In this document: positions 25,927 to 34,109 of the stretch, in pieces
Position numbering within the stretch: the first letter of the stretch is position 1
How the letters are laid out: every line of letters begins with the position of its first letter
DNA from: Tsuneonella dongtanensis
GTDB taxonomy: Bacteria > Pseudomonadota > Alphaproteobacteria > Sphingomonadales > Sphingomonadaceae
Reading direction: 5' to 3'
DNA length: 64,000 nucleotides
Assembly: GCF_001698205.1 (NCBI RefSeq)
Contig: NZ_CP016591.1
Location: 1,550,001 to 1,614,000, forward strand
Notes under the pieces: model-generated
Seen by the model: only the letters and a program-made list of their open reading frames with translations
Database searches by the model: none
Told to the model about the DNA's origin: nothing
Translations under genes and position numbers: made by a program

Positions 25927-27753
25927 CTACTTCTGGACCAGGTAGTTGTTCGACGCCATCGCCAGAAGCACGCCGATATGGATGCGACGTCGCTTGGTCG
26001 CCTCGTCGGATGCCTCGGTGACCGTTTCCGCCTGCATCGCCGCCAGGATCGTGTCCCGGGTCCCCTGCGAAAGCTGCTTTCCGGTGAGCAAGAGGTCGAT
26101 GCGGTCGAGGAGGGCGGGTGCGTCGTGGGCGATCGCCAGTTCGCCCGCGTAGGTCGCCTTGACGTCCGACATCCAGCCGCCGGTTCCGTCCACCGTTCGC
26201 TCCATGAAGTTGACGTACGAAGCCACCGTGCTCTCGTTCACGAGCTGGAATTCCGGCGCGAGGAGGTTGGCAGCGGAGGCTGACGAGTTGAGCGGCACGT
26301 ATCCCGGCCGGAAGAAGTTGAAGACCGATGGCGAGCGGAGCGGCGACTGGCCCAGCCGTGCGGCAGTGTCCGACATGTCGGACAGGGCCCAGTCCCCGCT
26401 CGCGGAGGCAGCTCCGAAAGTCCGGCCCCACTGGGCGAAGCGCAGGATAGGCTCGCGCAGCTTGCCGAAGCGCAGGTCGGTCAGGCCGGTAGGGGACAGC
26501 GCCTCGTCGTCCAGCAGGATCGCCTTGAATACCGCGCGAAGGTCACCGCGGGCGCCGCTGCCGTTGTTTGCGAAGGCGGCCGCGACGCGCTGGACGTAGG
26601 CCGCCGAGGGATTGCTCGTGACCAGCCGCTGAATCATCTGCCGGGCAAAGAACGGGCCGACATTGGGGTGATTGAACAGCGTGTCGAGCGTCTGCTTGAG
26701 CGTCGCCGCCGCGGACGTTCCGGCCGGCACGGTGGTGCCGAGGAACGTCTTCGCCTCGTCGGAATGCTGGCTTGTCGTACTCGGCCGCCGCCACTTGGAT
26801 GGGTCGGCGGTCATCGGCTGACGGACGTAGCGTGGGCTCTGGATCTGCGCGGTCGAGCCAGGGGGAGAGGCGAAGGTGACGCCGGTGTAGTCGTAGTCGT
26901 AGCCGGTGAACGCCTTGGCGATCCCGGTCACATCGGCGTTGGTATAGGTTTCCACCGGGGTGCCGCCGCCCTTGAGCGACCCGTCGGGGTTGAGTTCGAA
27001 CAGGCCGATGGTGAAAAGCTGCATCACCTCGCGCCCGAAATTCTCGTCGGCCACGCGGCCCGTCGACGGGTCGGCCTTGCGGTTGCCCAGCGTGTTGAGG
27101 AACACGCCCATGGCCGGGTTGAGAGTGATCGCCTCGAGCAGGTCGCGGAAGTTCCCGAAGGCGTGCTCGTTCAGCGTGTCCCAGTAATACCCCATCGCTT
27201 GGCTGCGCCAGGTGATGTTTACCGAGGTCAGCGAAACGACGAAGAATTCCGAAAGCGCCAGCGCGACCCGCTTTCGGACCCCGCTGTTGCCGTTCATCAG
27301 CTGCTTCCAGATCATCCGGTCGGCGATGCCGGAGCTGTTGTAGTACTGGTTCGCGTCGACCGCGTCGTAGCCCCGGGCGATGAAATAGGCCTCTGCGCTC
27401 TGGTCGTTGCCGAGGCTCATCTGTGCGTTGAGCCAAGGCTCGTAGCCTTGCGATTTCACGTCGGCGATCGCCGCGGTCGATGCTGCGATCGAGGCGTGCA
27501 GGATGAACCGGGCGGCCTCGGCATCGGTCTGGGGCTTGAGCACGGTGGGCGCGGGCGTGCCGCCGCCGATGATTCCACCGATAATGCCGCCGCCCGATCC
27601 GCCGCCACCGCCACCACCACCGCAGGCGGCCGCAGCAAGCGCAAGGGAGGATACCGCCAAGCCCTTCGTCGGGGATGACCCTGTCTCTTCGGGCGTCTCG
27701 GTATTGTCGTCCGCGCCGGCGGAGTCGGCCGCTTCCGGTACTTCGTCCCTCAT
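25927..27753 (-). CDS. DUF1800 family exported protein
   Basis: A 608-residue DUF1800 protein, the usual partner of DUF1501. The first 30 residues are acidic and the lipobox-like LALAAAAC at about residues 36-43 is followed by a run of eight Gly and GIIGGIIGGG, so export as a lipoprotein is possible but the N-terminus is atypically long. The core has the helical DUF1800 pattern: RFILHASIAAST, SGIADRMIWKQLMN, NFGREVMQLFTIGLFELNPDGS and FYPF-like FFRPGYVP. It is the first gene of a two-gene operon and reads toward hisZ. Its function is unknown. Confidence 0.88.
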   Translation of the reverse strand: MRDEVPEAADSAGADDNTETPEETGSSPTKGLAVSSLALAAAACGGGGGGGGSGGGIIGGIIGGGTPAPTVLKPQTDAEAARFILHASIAASTAAIADVKSQGYEPWLNAQMSLGNDQSAEAYFIARGYDAVDANQYYNSSGIADRMIWKQLMNGNSGVRKRVALALSEFFVVSLTSVNITWRSQAMGYYWDTLNEHAFGNFRDLLEAITLNPAMGVFLNTLGNRKADPSTGRVADENFGREVMQLFTIGLFELNPDGSLKGGGTPVETYTNADVTGIAKAFTGYDYDYTGVTFASPPGSTAQIQSPRYVRQPMTADPSKWRRPSTTSQHSDEAKTFLGTTVPAGTSAAATLKQTLDTLFNHPNVGPFFARQMIQRLVTSNPSAAYVQRVAAAFANNGSGARGDLRAVFKAILLDDEALSPTGLTDLRFGKLREPILRFAQWGRTFGAASASGDWALSDMSDTAARLGQSPLRSPSVFNFFRPGYVPLNSSASAANLLAPEFQLVNESTVASYVNFMERTVDGTGGWMSDVKATYAGELAIAHDAPALLDRIDLLLTGKQLSQGTRDTILAAMQAETVTEASDEATKRRRIHIGVLLAMASNNYLVQK

Positions 27754-27930
27754 GCGACCCCTCTTCCACCGATCCCGGGTGGACCATGTCGTGTTGGACG
27801 ACCCCTTATCGCCCCGGCCCTGCGTAATTTCCTTACGCTTGGACTTAAGCGGACTTTTACTATGCTGCGCTGCGTCGCACGATTAGGACTAACGGCGTCC
27901 GGGCGCGCATGAGGAACGGACGGGCGCAAT

Positions 27931-28803
27931 CTACCGGTCAAAGACGCGGGCCAGCCAGGCATCGACAAGCTTCGTCCCGGCGTAATCCGGATCGCCGAGC
28001 CGACGGTTTATCTCCATGTGGCCGCGCAAGCCCCGGCCTTCGAGCGCCACCACTTCCGCACGCACCCCTGCCTTCTGCAGCGCGGCAGCCAGGCCCTCGC
28101 TCTGCCTCGCGGCGTCGGCGCGCTCGACATGCGGAATGAGCCAGTCGGACACGTCGGGCGCACCCGCGTGCGCCGAAGGGGACAGGGCGCGCTGCCGCGC
28201 GGGGTCGGTCCCGAACGCCTGGGCATAGGTGTCGCCCATTAGCCTGGCATTCTCTCCCATCTGGGAAGGTACGTCATAGCCCGCGCCGTCGAGCGGGATC
28301 ACACCAGCCACCGCATCGGTCGAAAGGCCCGCAGCACGCAAGTACCGCGGGTCGGTCGCGACCAGTGCCACAAGGTGAGCGCCTGCGCTGTGACCCATCA
28401 GGACGACCTTGCGCCGGTCGATCCCGAGAGAGTCGGCACGCGCAAGCAAGGCGGCCAGTGCGCTCGCGACGTCGGCCGCCTGCTGCTCGACGGTTGCCGA
28501 CGGCACCAGCCTGTAGTTCGTCGAAGCGAAATGATAGCCCGACGCACCGAAATGCGGCACCTTGAATGCGCCGGTCGCGTTGCGCTTGTCGCCTCGCTTC
28601 CATCCACCGCCATGCACGAAAAGTATCAGGGGAGCCGGTCCGGCAGGTCCTGTCGCGGGGTAGAAATCGAGCCGCTGGAGCGGATCGGACCCGAATGCGA
28701 TCTCGGCTGGAGAGGCTGTCGCGAAGTCTTGCCCCGTCTGGGCCACGGCAATCGTACCGCCCGCCAGCCCCAAGGCAGCGATGGACCAGAACAGACGCCG
28801 CAA
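27931..28803 (-). CDS. Exported alpha/beta hydrolase (carboxylesterase type)
   Basis: A 290-residue esterase-like enzyme. The signal peptide is MRRLFWSIAALGLAGGTIAV with cleavage near AVAQ. The oxyanion motif is FVHGGGW, the nucleophile elbow is GHSAGAH (Ser in GxSxG), and the C-terminal His region is RGLRGHMEINRR. These place it in the hormone-sensitive-lipase/carboxylesterase group; the substrate is unknown. The start is inferred as TTG at 28803 because GGGAGGG lies 6 bases before it and it puts the signal at the N-terminus; the ATG farther upstream adds an unsupported 47 residues. Divergent from purA. Confidence 0.82.
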   Translation of the reverse strand: MRRLFWSIAALGLAGGTIAVAQTGQDFATASPAEIAFGSDPLQRLDFYPATGPAGPAPLILFVHGGGWKRGDKRNATGAFKVPHFGASGYHFASTNYRLVPSATVEQQAADVASALAALLARADSLGIDRRKVVLMGHSAGAHLVALVATDPRYLRAAGLSTDAVAGVIPLDGAGYDVPSQMGENARLMGDTYAQAFGTDPARQRALSPSAHAGAPDVSDWLIPHVERADAARQSEGLAAALQKAGVRAEVVALEGRGLRGHMEINRRLGDPDYAGTKLVDAWLARVFDR

Positions 28804-29009
28804 CGATCCCTCCCGACGATTTTCGTGCGGGATGCACCGTTTCCGCGACACCGCAAAGTCGCGAATTGTCGCAGCCTTCAATGCGTGGCGCTGCCAGAGT
28901 GCCGCTGCCGGGGCAAACAGGCGTTTCCCAACGCGCTGTGCCATGCCATAGGGCCGCGCCGTGCGCCGTTCCCTTATGGTGCGCCTAGCGACGAAAGAGG
29001 AAACCGGCT

Positions 29010-30299
29010 TTGGCCAACGTTACCGTTATCGGTGCCCAGTGGGGCGATGAAGGCAAGGGCAAGATCGTCGACTGGCTCGCCAGCCGGGCGGATGCCGTCG
29101 TGCGCTTTCAGGGTGGGCACAACGCCGGTCACACGCTTGTCGTCGGCAACACCACCTACAAGCTCAGCCTCCTGCCCAGCGGAATCGTGACCGGCACGCT
29201 CAGCATCATCGGCAACGGCGTGGTGCTCGATCCGTGGGCGCTCAAGGCCGAGATCGAGAAGCTCGAGGGGCAGGGGGTCACCATCAACCCCGACAATTTC
29301 GCGATTGCCGACAACTGCCCGCTTATCCTTCCTATCCACCGCGATCTCGACGGCTTGCGCGAAACGGCAGCAGGCTCCGGCAAGATCGGCACAACCGGAC
29401 GCGGCATCGGCCCGGCGTACGAAGACAAGGTGGGCCGCCGGGCGATCCGGGTGTGCGATCTGGCGCATCTCGATCAGCTCGAGCCGCAGCTCGACCGGCT
29501 CTGCGCCCATCACGACGCGCTGCGCGCTGGGTTCGGCGAGCCCCCGGTGGACCGCGACCGCCTGCTCGCGGACCTGTCCGAGATCGCGCCCTTCGTGCTG
29601 CAATACGCGCAGCCGGTTTGGAAGCGCCTCAAGAAGGTGCGCAAGGCTGGTGCGCGCATCCTGTTCGAGGGCGCGCAGGGTGTGCTGCTGGACGTGGACC
29701 ATGGGACCTATCCGTTCGTGACCAGCTCGAACACGGTGAGCGGCACTGCAGCAAGCGGCTCCGGCCTCGGCCCCAATTCGACGGGCTTCGTGCTCGGCAT
29801 CGTCAAGGCCTACACCACCCGTGTCGGCAGCGGACCTTTCCCGACCGAATTGGAGGACGAAACCGGCCAGCGGCTCGGCGAGCGCGGACACGAGTTTGGC
29901 ACCGTCACCGGGCGCAAGCGCCGTTGCGGCTGGTTTGATGCCGTGCTCGTGCGCCAGTCGTGCGCGATCTCGGGCGTGACCGGCATTGCCCTGACGAAGC
30001 TCGACGTGCTCGACGGGTTCGACACGGTGAAGATCTGCACTGGTTACCGGCTGCGCGGCAAGATTCTCGACTACTTCCCTTCGCATTCCGCGGATCAGGC
30101 CGCGGTCGAGCCGATCTACGAGGAAATGGACGGCTGGCACGAAACCACTGCCGGCGCGCGTTCGTGGGCGGACCTGCCGGCCCAGGCGATCAAGTACATC
30201 CAGCGGGTGCAGGAACTGATCGAAACGCCGGTCGCGCTCGTATCGACGAGCCCCGAACGGGAGGACACCATCCTCGTGCGTGACCCGTTCGTGGATTGA
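29010..30299 (+). CDS. purA: Adenylosuccinate synthetase
   Basis: A 429-residue GTP-dependent enzyme that joins IMP and aspartate in AMP synthesis. The P-loop is [12 protein letters not shown], followed by QGGHNAGHT and the FEGAQG signature, and the C-terminal guanine-binding VSTSPERED. The start is TTG at 29010 with AAAGAGG 10 bases before it, giving [12 protein letters not shown]; no ATG fits the conserved N-terminus. The L,D-transpeptidase gene begins 4 bases after the stop. Confidence 0.95.
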   Translation: MANVTVIGAQWGDEGKGKIVDWLASRADAVVRFQGGHNAGHTLVVGNTTYKLSLLPSGIVTGTLSIIGNGVVLDPWALKAEIEKLEGQGVTINPDNFAIADNCPLILPIHRDLDGLRETAAGSGKIGTTGRGIGPAYEDKVGRRAIRVCDLAHLDQLEPQLDRLCAHHDALRAGFGEPPVDRDRLLADLSEIAPFVLQYAQPVWKRLKKVRKAGARILFEGAQGVLLDVDHGTYPFVTSSNTVSGTAASGSGLGPNSTGFVLGIVKAYTTRVGSGPFPTELEDETGQRLGERGHEFGTVTGRKRRCGWFDAVLVRQSCAISGVTGIALTKLDVLDGFDTVKICTGYRLRGKILDYFPSHSADQAAVEPIYEEMDGWHETTAGARSWADLPAQAIKYIQRVQELIETPVALVSTSPEREDTILVRDPFVD

Positions 30300-30303
30300 G
30301 CGA

Positions 30304-30789
30304 ATGCGCGTACGGCTGACCGCCTTGCTGATATTGGCGGGATGCACGTCGGCCCAGGCCCATCCTCCCGTCGCGGACCTGGTGCTGGTCGACAAGTCGG
30401 ATCGTACGCTGACGCTCTACACCGCAGGACAGCCCACCTGGACGATCGCCGGCATCCAGTTCGGCGATGCGCCCGATGGGCACAAGCAATTCGAAGGCGA
30501 CGAGCGCACACCCGAGGGACGCTATACGATCCACACCCGCAACCCGCGAAGCGCCTACCACCTGAGCCTCAGGATCGACTATCCGAACGCTGCCGATCGC
30601 GCTTTCGCCACGGCGCAGGGCAGGTCGCCCGGTGGAGACATCTTCATCCATGGGCAGCCCAATGCGCTCCCAAGCGATCTGCGCATGGTCGGCGACTGGA
30701 CCGACGGCTGCATCGCGGTGTCGAATGCCGAGATCGAGATCCTGTGGGAGGTGATCGAGGACGGGACGCCTATCGAGATAAGACCTTGA
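30304..30789 (+). CDS. L,D-transpeptidase family lipoprotein/exported protein
   Basis: A 161-residue YkuD-type protein. It has a short signal with lipobox LAGC at residues 11-14, then the fold opening DLVLVDKSDRTLTLY. The catalytic site is IFIHGQPNAL with the downstream DWTDGCIAVSN, giving the essential Cys and His. In canonical enzymes the motif is SxGCxR; here the Arg position is Ala, as in the YafK-like subgroup. Such enzymes cross-link or attach proteins to peptidoglycan. It lies 4 bases after purA and may be co-transcribed. Confidence 0.85.
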   Translation: MRVRLTALLILAGCTSAQAHPPVADLVLVDKSDRTLTLYTAGQPTWTIAGIQFGDAPDGHKQFEGDERTPEGRYTIHTRNPRSAYHLSLRIDYPNAADRAFATAQGRSPGGDIFIHGQPNALPSDLRMVGDWTDGCIAVSNAEIEILWEVIEDGTPIEIRP

Positions 30790-30854
30790 TCCACATTGAC
30801 TTCAGGTTCTCGCGTTCTACTCCTGTTCGTCTGGGTTGCTGAGGAGGTCGCGAC

Positions 30855-31817
30855 ATGAGGCAGGAGGATTTCGCCTACGGACCGGCGGTTGCCGATTCGA
30901 TTGCATCTGTCGTCGGGATTTACTCAGCGCGTCCGACGATGGTTGCGAACCTCCGCGAAGATGCCGTCGTCGCAGGGTACGGGACGGTGGAGTACGACCT
31001 CCTCGCCGAACTCGACGAAACGGCGCCGCCTTTCCGGTGCGATGTCCTCCTCGTCGATTGCCCGGTCCACGACGGCGCGACGATTGCAGCGATCATGCAA
31101 CTCGACCAGCGCGCGGCCGAGTCCGGTCTACCGCTGATCGTCACCACGTCGATGGCGATGCTGGAGACGGTTTTCGGGTGTCTCGACCGGTCGGGCGCGG
31201 AGATCATGGTCGAGCCGACTAGGGGGGAACGCGTAATTGCCCTCGGGCGCGCATTGCTCAAGATTCCGCGCATGAGGTTGCGCGAACTCGACGAGCAGGA
31301 TCGCCTTACCCTGCATCGCCTGACCGAGCAGGTCGCGCAGATTGCGGCGCAGATCGATCGTCTCTCATCTGACGAGCCGCGCGCCTTCCGGCTCGAATCG
31401 CCTGGCGACGAATTTCGCGGCGACGGCGACGAAGGCGAACGCAGGCTGATCCGCCCACCAAGACCCCCGCTTCCCGATCCACGGCTGGTGCGCAAGATCA
31501 TCCGCCAGCGCCAGCTTCGCGCCGAATTCCTCGGGGGCGACCTCTTTGCCGATCCCGCTTGGGACATCCTGCTCGATCTCACCGCAGCGCGGGCAGAGCA
31601 TACCCGTGTCTCGGTCACTTCGTTGTGTATCGCCAGCGGCGTTCCCCCGACGACGGCCTTGCGGTGGATCGCGCAGATGTCCGAGGCGGGCTTGCTCGTG
31701 CGGGTGGAGGACGAGACCGACCGCCGCCGCGCCTTCATCGAGCTTTCGGACAAGGCGGTCGACGCGATGGCGCGATATTTTCACGAGCTTGGCAAGGACG
31801 GCAAGTCGGCAATCTGA
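30855..31817 (+). CDS. Pseudo-receiver plus winged-helix regulator
   Basis: A 320-residue likely DNA-binding protein. The N-terminal 120 residues have a receiver-like beta/alpha rhythm (DVLLVDCPVHDGATI, GLPLIVTTSMAML, GAEIMVEPTRGERVI) but lack the Asp-Asp pair and usual phospho-Asp context of a true receiver. A charged linker follows and the C-terminal 110 residues resemble a MarR-type winged helix (VTSLCIASGVPPTTALRWIAQM, LVRVEDETDRRRAFIELS). It could sense a protein partner rather than be phosphorylated. A strong GAGGAGGT site precedes the ATG. A response regulator gene follows 400 bases later. Confidence 0.65.
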   Translation: MRQEDFAYGPAVADSIASVVGIYSARPTMVANLREDAVVAGYGTVEYDLLAELDETAPPFRCDVLLVDCPVHDGATIAAIMQLDQRAAESGLPLIVTTSMAMLETVFGCLDRSGAEIMVEPTRGERVIALGRALLKIPRMRLRELDEQDRLTLHRLTEQVAQIAAQIDRLSSDEPRAFRLESPGDEFRGDGDEGERRLIRPPRPPLPDPRLVRKIIRQRQLRAEFLGGDLFADPAWDILLDLTAARAEHTRVSVTSLCIASGVPPTTALRWIAQMSEAGLLVRVEDETDRRRAFIELSDKAVDAMARYFHELGKDGKSAI

Positions 31818-31901
31818 CTCGCGAAAGGCAACGCCCGGCAAGTTGAAACTTCGGCAACCATTTCGCTTTAGGGTGACCCTCAATCAAGGGGTGCCGCACC
31901 G

Positions 31902-32234
31902 GTGATCGAAGTCGAAATCCAGAACGAAACCCATCAGTCCCAGCATCGCATCCGCTTTGCCGCGGTGCCGCGCATCGGCGAAGGTATCCGGCTCCTGGAG
32001 CCCGATGGGTGCTGGGCCAGCTACGACGTCCTCGACCTGTGGTACCAGAAGGCTGATTTCGGCGATGTCTGGGTGCCCTACCTCCATGTCTGCATGACGC
32101 CCACGGAGAAGGCGAACCTGGGTCAACCGGCCCCGGCACAGCGCCCGATCGGGGATACCGAGCTCGCGCCCGACTATCTCGCTGGCGAGCGGCCGGTCTA
32201 TGGCGAAGAGGAGTTCGTGCCATACACGGGTTGA
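31902..32234 (+). CDS. Conserved-looking small acidic protein, unknown
   Basis: A 110-residue cytoplasmic protein with no signal or membrane segment. It starts MIEVEIQNETHQSQHR, has RFAAVPRIGEGIRLLEPDG and DVLDLWYQKADFGDVWVPYL, and an acidic tail. It may be a small beta-barrel-like domain. The GTG at 31902 is the only reasonable start. The downstream response-regulator gene begins within or just after its stop, so the two may be coupled. I do not recognise a family. Confidence 0.55.
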   Translation: MIEVEIQNETHQSQHRIRFAAVPRIGEGIRLLEPDGCWASYDVLDLWYQKADFGDVWVPYLHVCMTPTEKANLGQPAPAQRPIGDTELAPDYLAGERPVYGEEEFVPYTG

Positions 32235-32242
32235 TCAAGCGC

Positions 32243-32710
32243 ATGAACGGTCCGCAAGGAGCCGTTCCGCCGCAGTCTGCGACACATGCTGACTCGCCTT
32301 CTCCCGCTCCCGCACAAGTGGCGGCGACACCGACGCAAGCCGGCCAGCGCACTTGCCTGGTCGTCGACGACTCGCGGATGATCCGCAAGGTCGCGCGGCG
32401 GATCGTCGAGAGCGTGGGCTACACTGTCATCGAGGCGGAGAACGGGGAAGAAGGGCTCGCACGCTGCCGCGCAGCAATGCCGCACCTCGTCATCACCGAC
32501 TGGAACATGCCGGTGATGAGCGGGATCGATTTCGTTTCCGCGTTGCGTGCCATTCCCACCGATCGCCGTCCGCGAGTCGTGTTCTGCACCACCAACTCGG
32601 GCGCGCGCGATATCCACAAGGGTATCGAGGCAGGCGCCGATGAGTATGTGATCAAGCCGTTCGACGACGCGTCGTTGATCAGTCGCCTCGCTGCAATCGG
32701 TGCTGCCTAG
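32243..32710 (+). CDS. CheY-like single-domain response regulator
   Basis: A 155-residue receiver protein with a 36-residue Pro/Ala-rich N-terminal extension. The receiver has the acidic pair in LVVDDSRMI, phospho-Asp in VITDWNMPVMSG and the conserved Lys in VIKPFDD. There is no output domain, so it probably acts by binding another protein, as CheY or DivK do. A TTG at 32231 that overlaps the previous stop is an alternative start. No histidine kinase or chemotaxis gene is nearby, so its partner is unknown. Confidence 0.85.
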   Translation: MNGPQGAVPPQSATHADSPSPAPAQVAATPTQAGQRTCLVVDDSRMIRKVARRIVESVGYTVIEAENGEEGLARCRAAMPHLVITDWNMPVMSGIDFVSALRAIPTDRRPRVVFCTTNSGARDIHKGIEAGADEYVIKPFDDASLISRLAAIGAA

Positions 32711-32798
32711 AAGCTACTGCAGCGCCAGCGAAACCTGCTTGCGAGTCGCGCCGATAGTCGCGACAATACGGGTTCAGGATCGCAACAGGACGAAACTC

Positions 32799-33326
32799 AT
32801 GCGCCGTATTGGTTCGATGGCCGCCTCGATCGGGGCTGCGCTGCTCGTCGCTTTGCCGGCGCAGGTTGCCGCGGCACCGCTCACGTTCGATTGCGATGTG
32901 CCCGAGGCGCATTCGTCGTCGGTTTCCAGCGCGATCGGTCCCGCCGTGAGAATGACCGCGATGGTCACCGCGCGCACATTGCGTTCCGGCAAGACACCGC
33001 CGCTGGCAGGTCTGCTGGTGACCTCGGCGGATGGCAAGAATGCAATCGGCGTCCGTGCAGTAAAGGCAAAGGCCGATGCAACTGCACTCTCGGTAGCGAT
33101 CGTCGGACTTACCGATGGCAAGCCGGTGCAGCAGGCAGTGCGGGACATCCCGCTGAACGGTTCTTTCCGGTTCGGACTCGATCTCGATCCGGCTGGCGTG
33201 GGCCGCCTGACGCTTGACGACCTGGTCGTGCCGATCACCTTCGCCAACATGGGCGTGGGCAGGGCCCAGGCTTTCTGCGGCTCGGGAAATTTCCGGTTCG
33301 ATAACCTCGAGATGACGACGCCCTGA
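32799..33326 (+). CDS. Exported protein of unknown function
   Basis: A 175-residue protein with a signal peptide MRRIGSMAASIGAALLVALP cut after AAA. The mature part starts APLTFDCDVPEAHSSS and has a second Cys near the end (AQAFCGSGNFRF), so an intramolecular disulfide is plausible. The rest is beta-rich with no metal or enzymatic motif. The ATG at 32799 is chosen because it lines up with the signal. Upstream and in frame the sequence is unconserved. I do not recognise a family. It converges with the siroheme gene. Confidence 0.65.
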   Translation: MRRIGSMAASIGAALLVALPAQVAAAPLTFDCDVPEAHSSSVSSAIGPAVRMTAMVTARTLRSGKTPPLAGLLVTSADGKNAIGVRAVKAKADATALSVAIVGLTDGKPVQQAVRDIPLNGSFRFGLDLDPAGVGRLTLDDLVVPITFANMGVGRAQAFCGSGNFRFDNLEMTTP

Positions 33327-33338
33327 CGAAGACATAGC

Positions 33339-34109
33339 TCAGGGCCCGAAACGGATCACCACCGTCAGGCCGCCGGGATCGCCGTCGACCGGCCCGCGGA
33401 CCGCGTCCGCACGCGCGCGATCGAGAATGCTCGCGGGCACGCCGTCATCGTGCAGGACCGTATCCGCCTCGCCGAGCCAGCGCGCCTGACGTAGCGTCAG
33501 ATCGTCGGGGTCGGCGCTCGCAAGCAAGATCTCGCGCGTCCCGCTCGCGTTCGCGTCGTGCGAGCCATGCAGCCAGCTGTCCACACGCTCGTCCGCACCG
33601 TCGCTGAGCGGGTCAAGCACACCTCCCGGCGCAAGCGCTACGTCGAGCGCCCGGCGGCGGCCGGCGGCATCGGGCCAGCGTTCACGCATTGCCGCGCGGG
33701 CAGACTGAAGCGCGATCGCGAGGCGACCGAGCGACGGCGGCAGAAGCCGTTCGAGCTGCAGGCGCAATTGCTTCGCCAGTCCCGCCGAAGCACCTCCGGT
33801 CCCAACCGCCAGGATAACGGGTTCGCGATCGAGAATGCTCGGAACAGTGAAATCGCACAGCTCGGGACGGTCGGTGACGTTCACCAGCAGCCCCTTGCAG
33901 CGCAAGCGAATGGCTGCAGCTTCGGCCTGGCGCTGATCGTCGACGGCAACGAAGGCGAGCGATGCGTGATGCGCCTCCGGCTCTCCGCAGCAGATCCCGC
34001 CCGCGCGCTCGACCAGCCTTCGCTTGGCTTCTGCAGCGTCTCCATCGCCGAGCACAACCACCCGCTTCCCCGCAATGCGATGGAAGAGCGGGAGGGAATT
34101 CAAAGCCAT
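33339..34109 (-). CDS. Siroheme synthase N-domain with decayed methyltransferase tail
   Basis: A 256-residue bifunctional-type protein. Residues 1-150 are the CysG N-terminal module, an NAD-dependent precorrin-2 dehydrogenase and sirohydrochlorin ferrochelatase: VVVLGDGDAAEAKRR, VNVTDRPELCDFTVPSILDR with the expected Asp, and GTGGASAGLAKQLR. Residues 190-236 align by eye with the start of the methyltransferase domain of CobA (LTLRQARWLGEAD, VLHD, ILDRARADA), but its GPGDP site is lost and nothing follows. The stand-alone cobA at 5.5 kb would do the methylation. Starting at 34109, it overlaps the lysA stop by 10 bases. Confidence 0.85.
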   Translation of the reverse strand: MALNSLPLFHRIAGKRVVVLGDGDAAEAKRRLVERAGGICCGEPEAHHASLAFVAVDDQRQAEAAAIRLRCKGLLVNVTDRPELCDFTVPSILDREPVILAVGTGGASAGLAKQLRLQLERLLPPSLGRLAIALQSARAAMRERWPDAAGRRRALDVALAPGGVLDPLSDGADERVDSWLHGSHDANASGTREILLASADPDDLTLRQARWLGEADTVLHDDGVPASILDRARADAVRGPVDGDPGGLTVVIRFGP

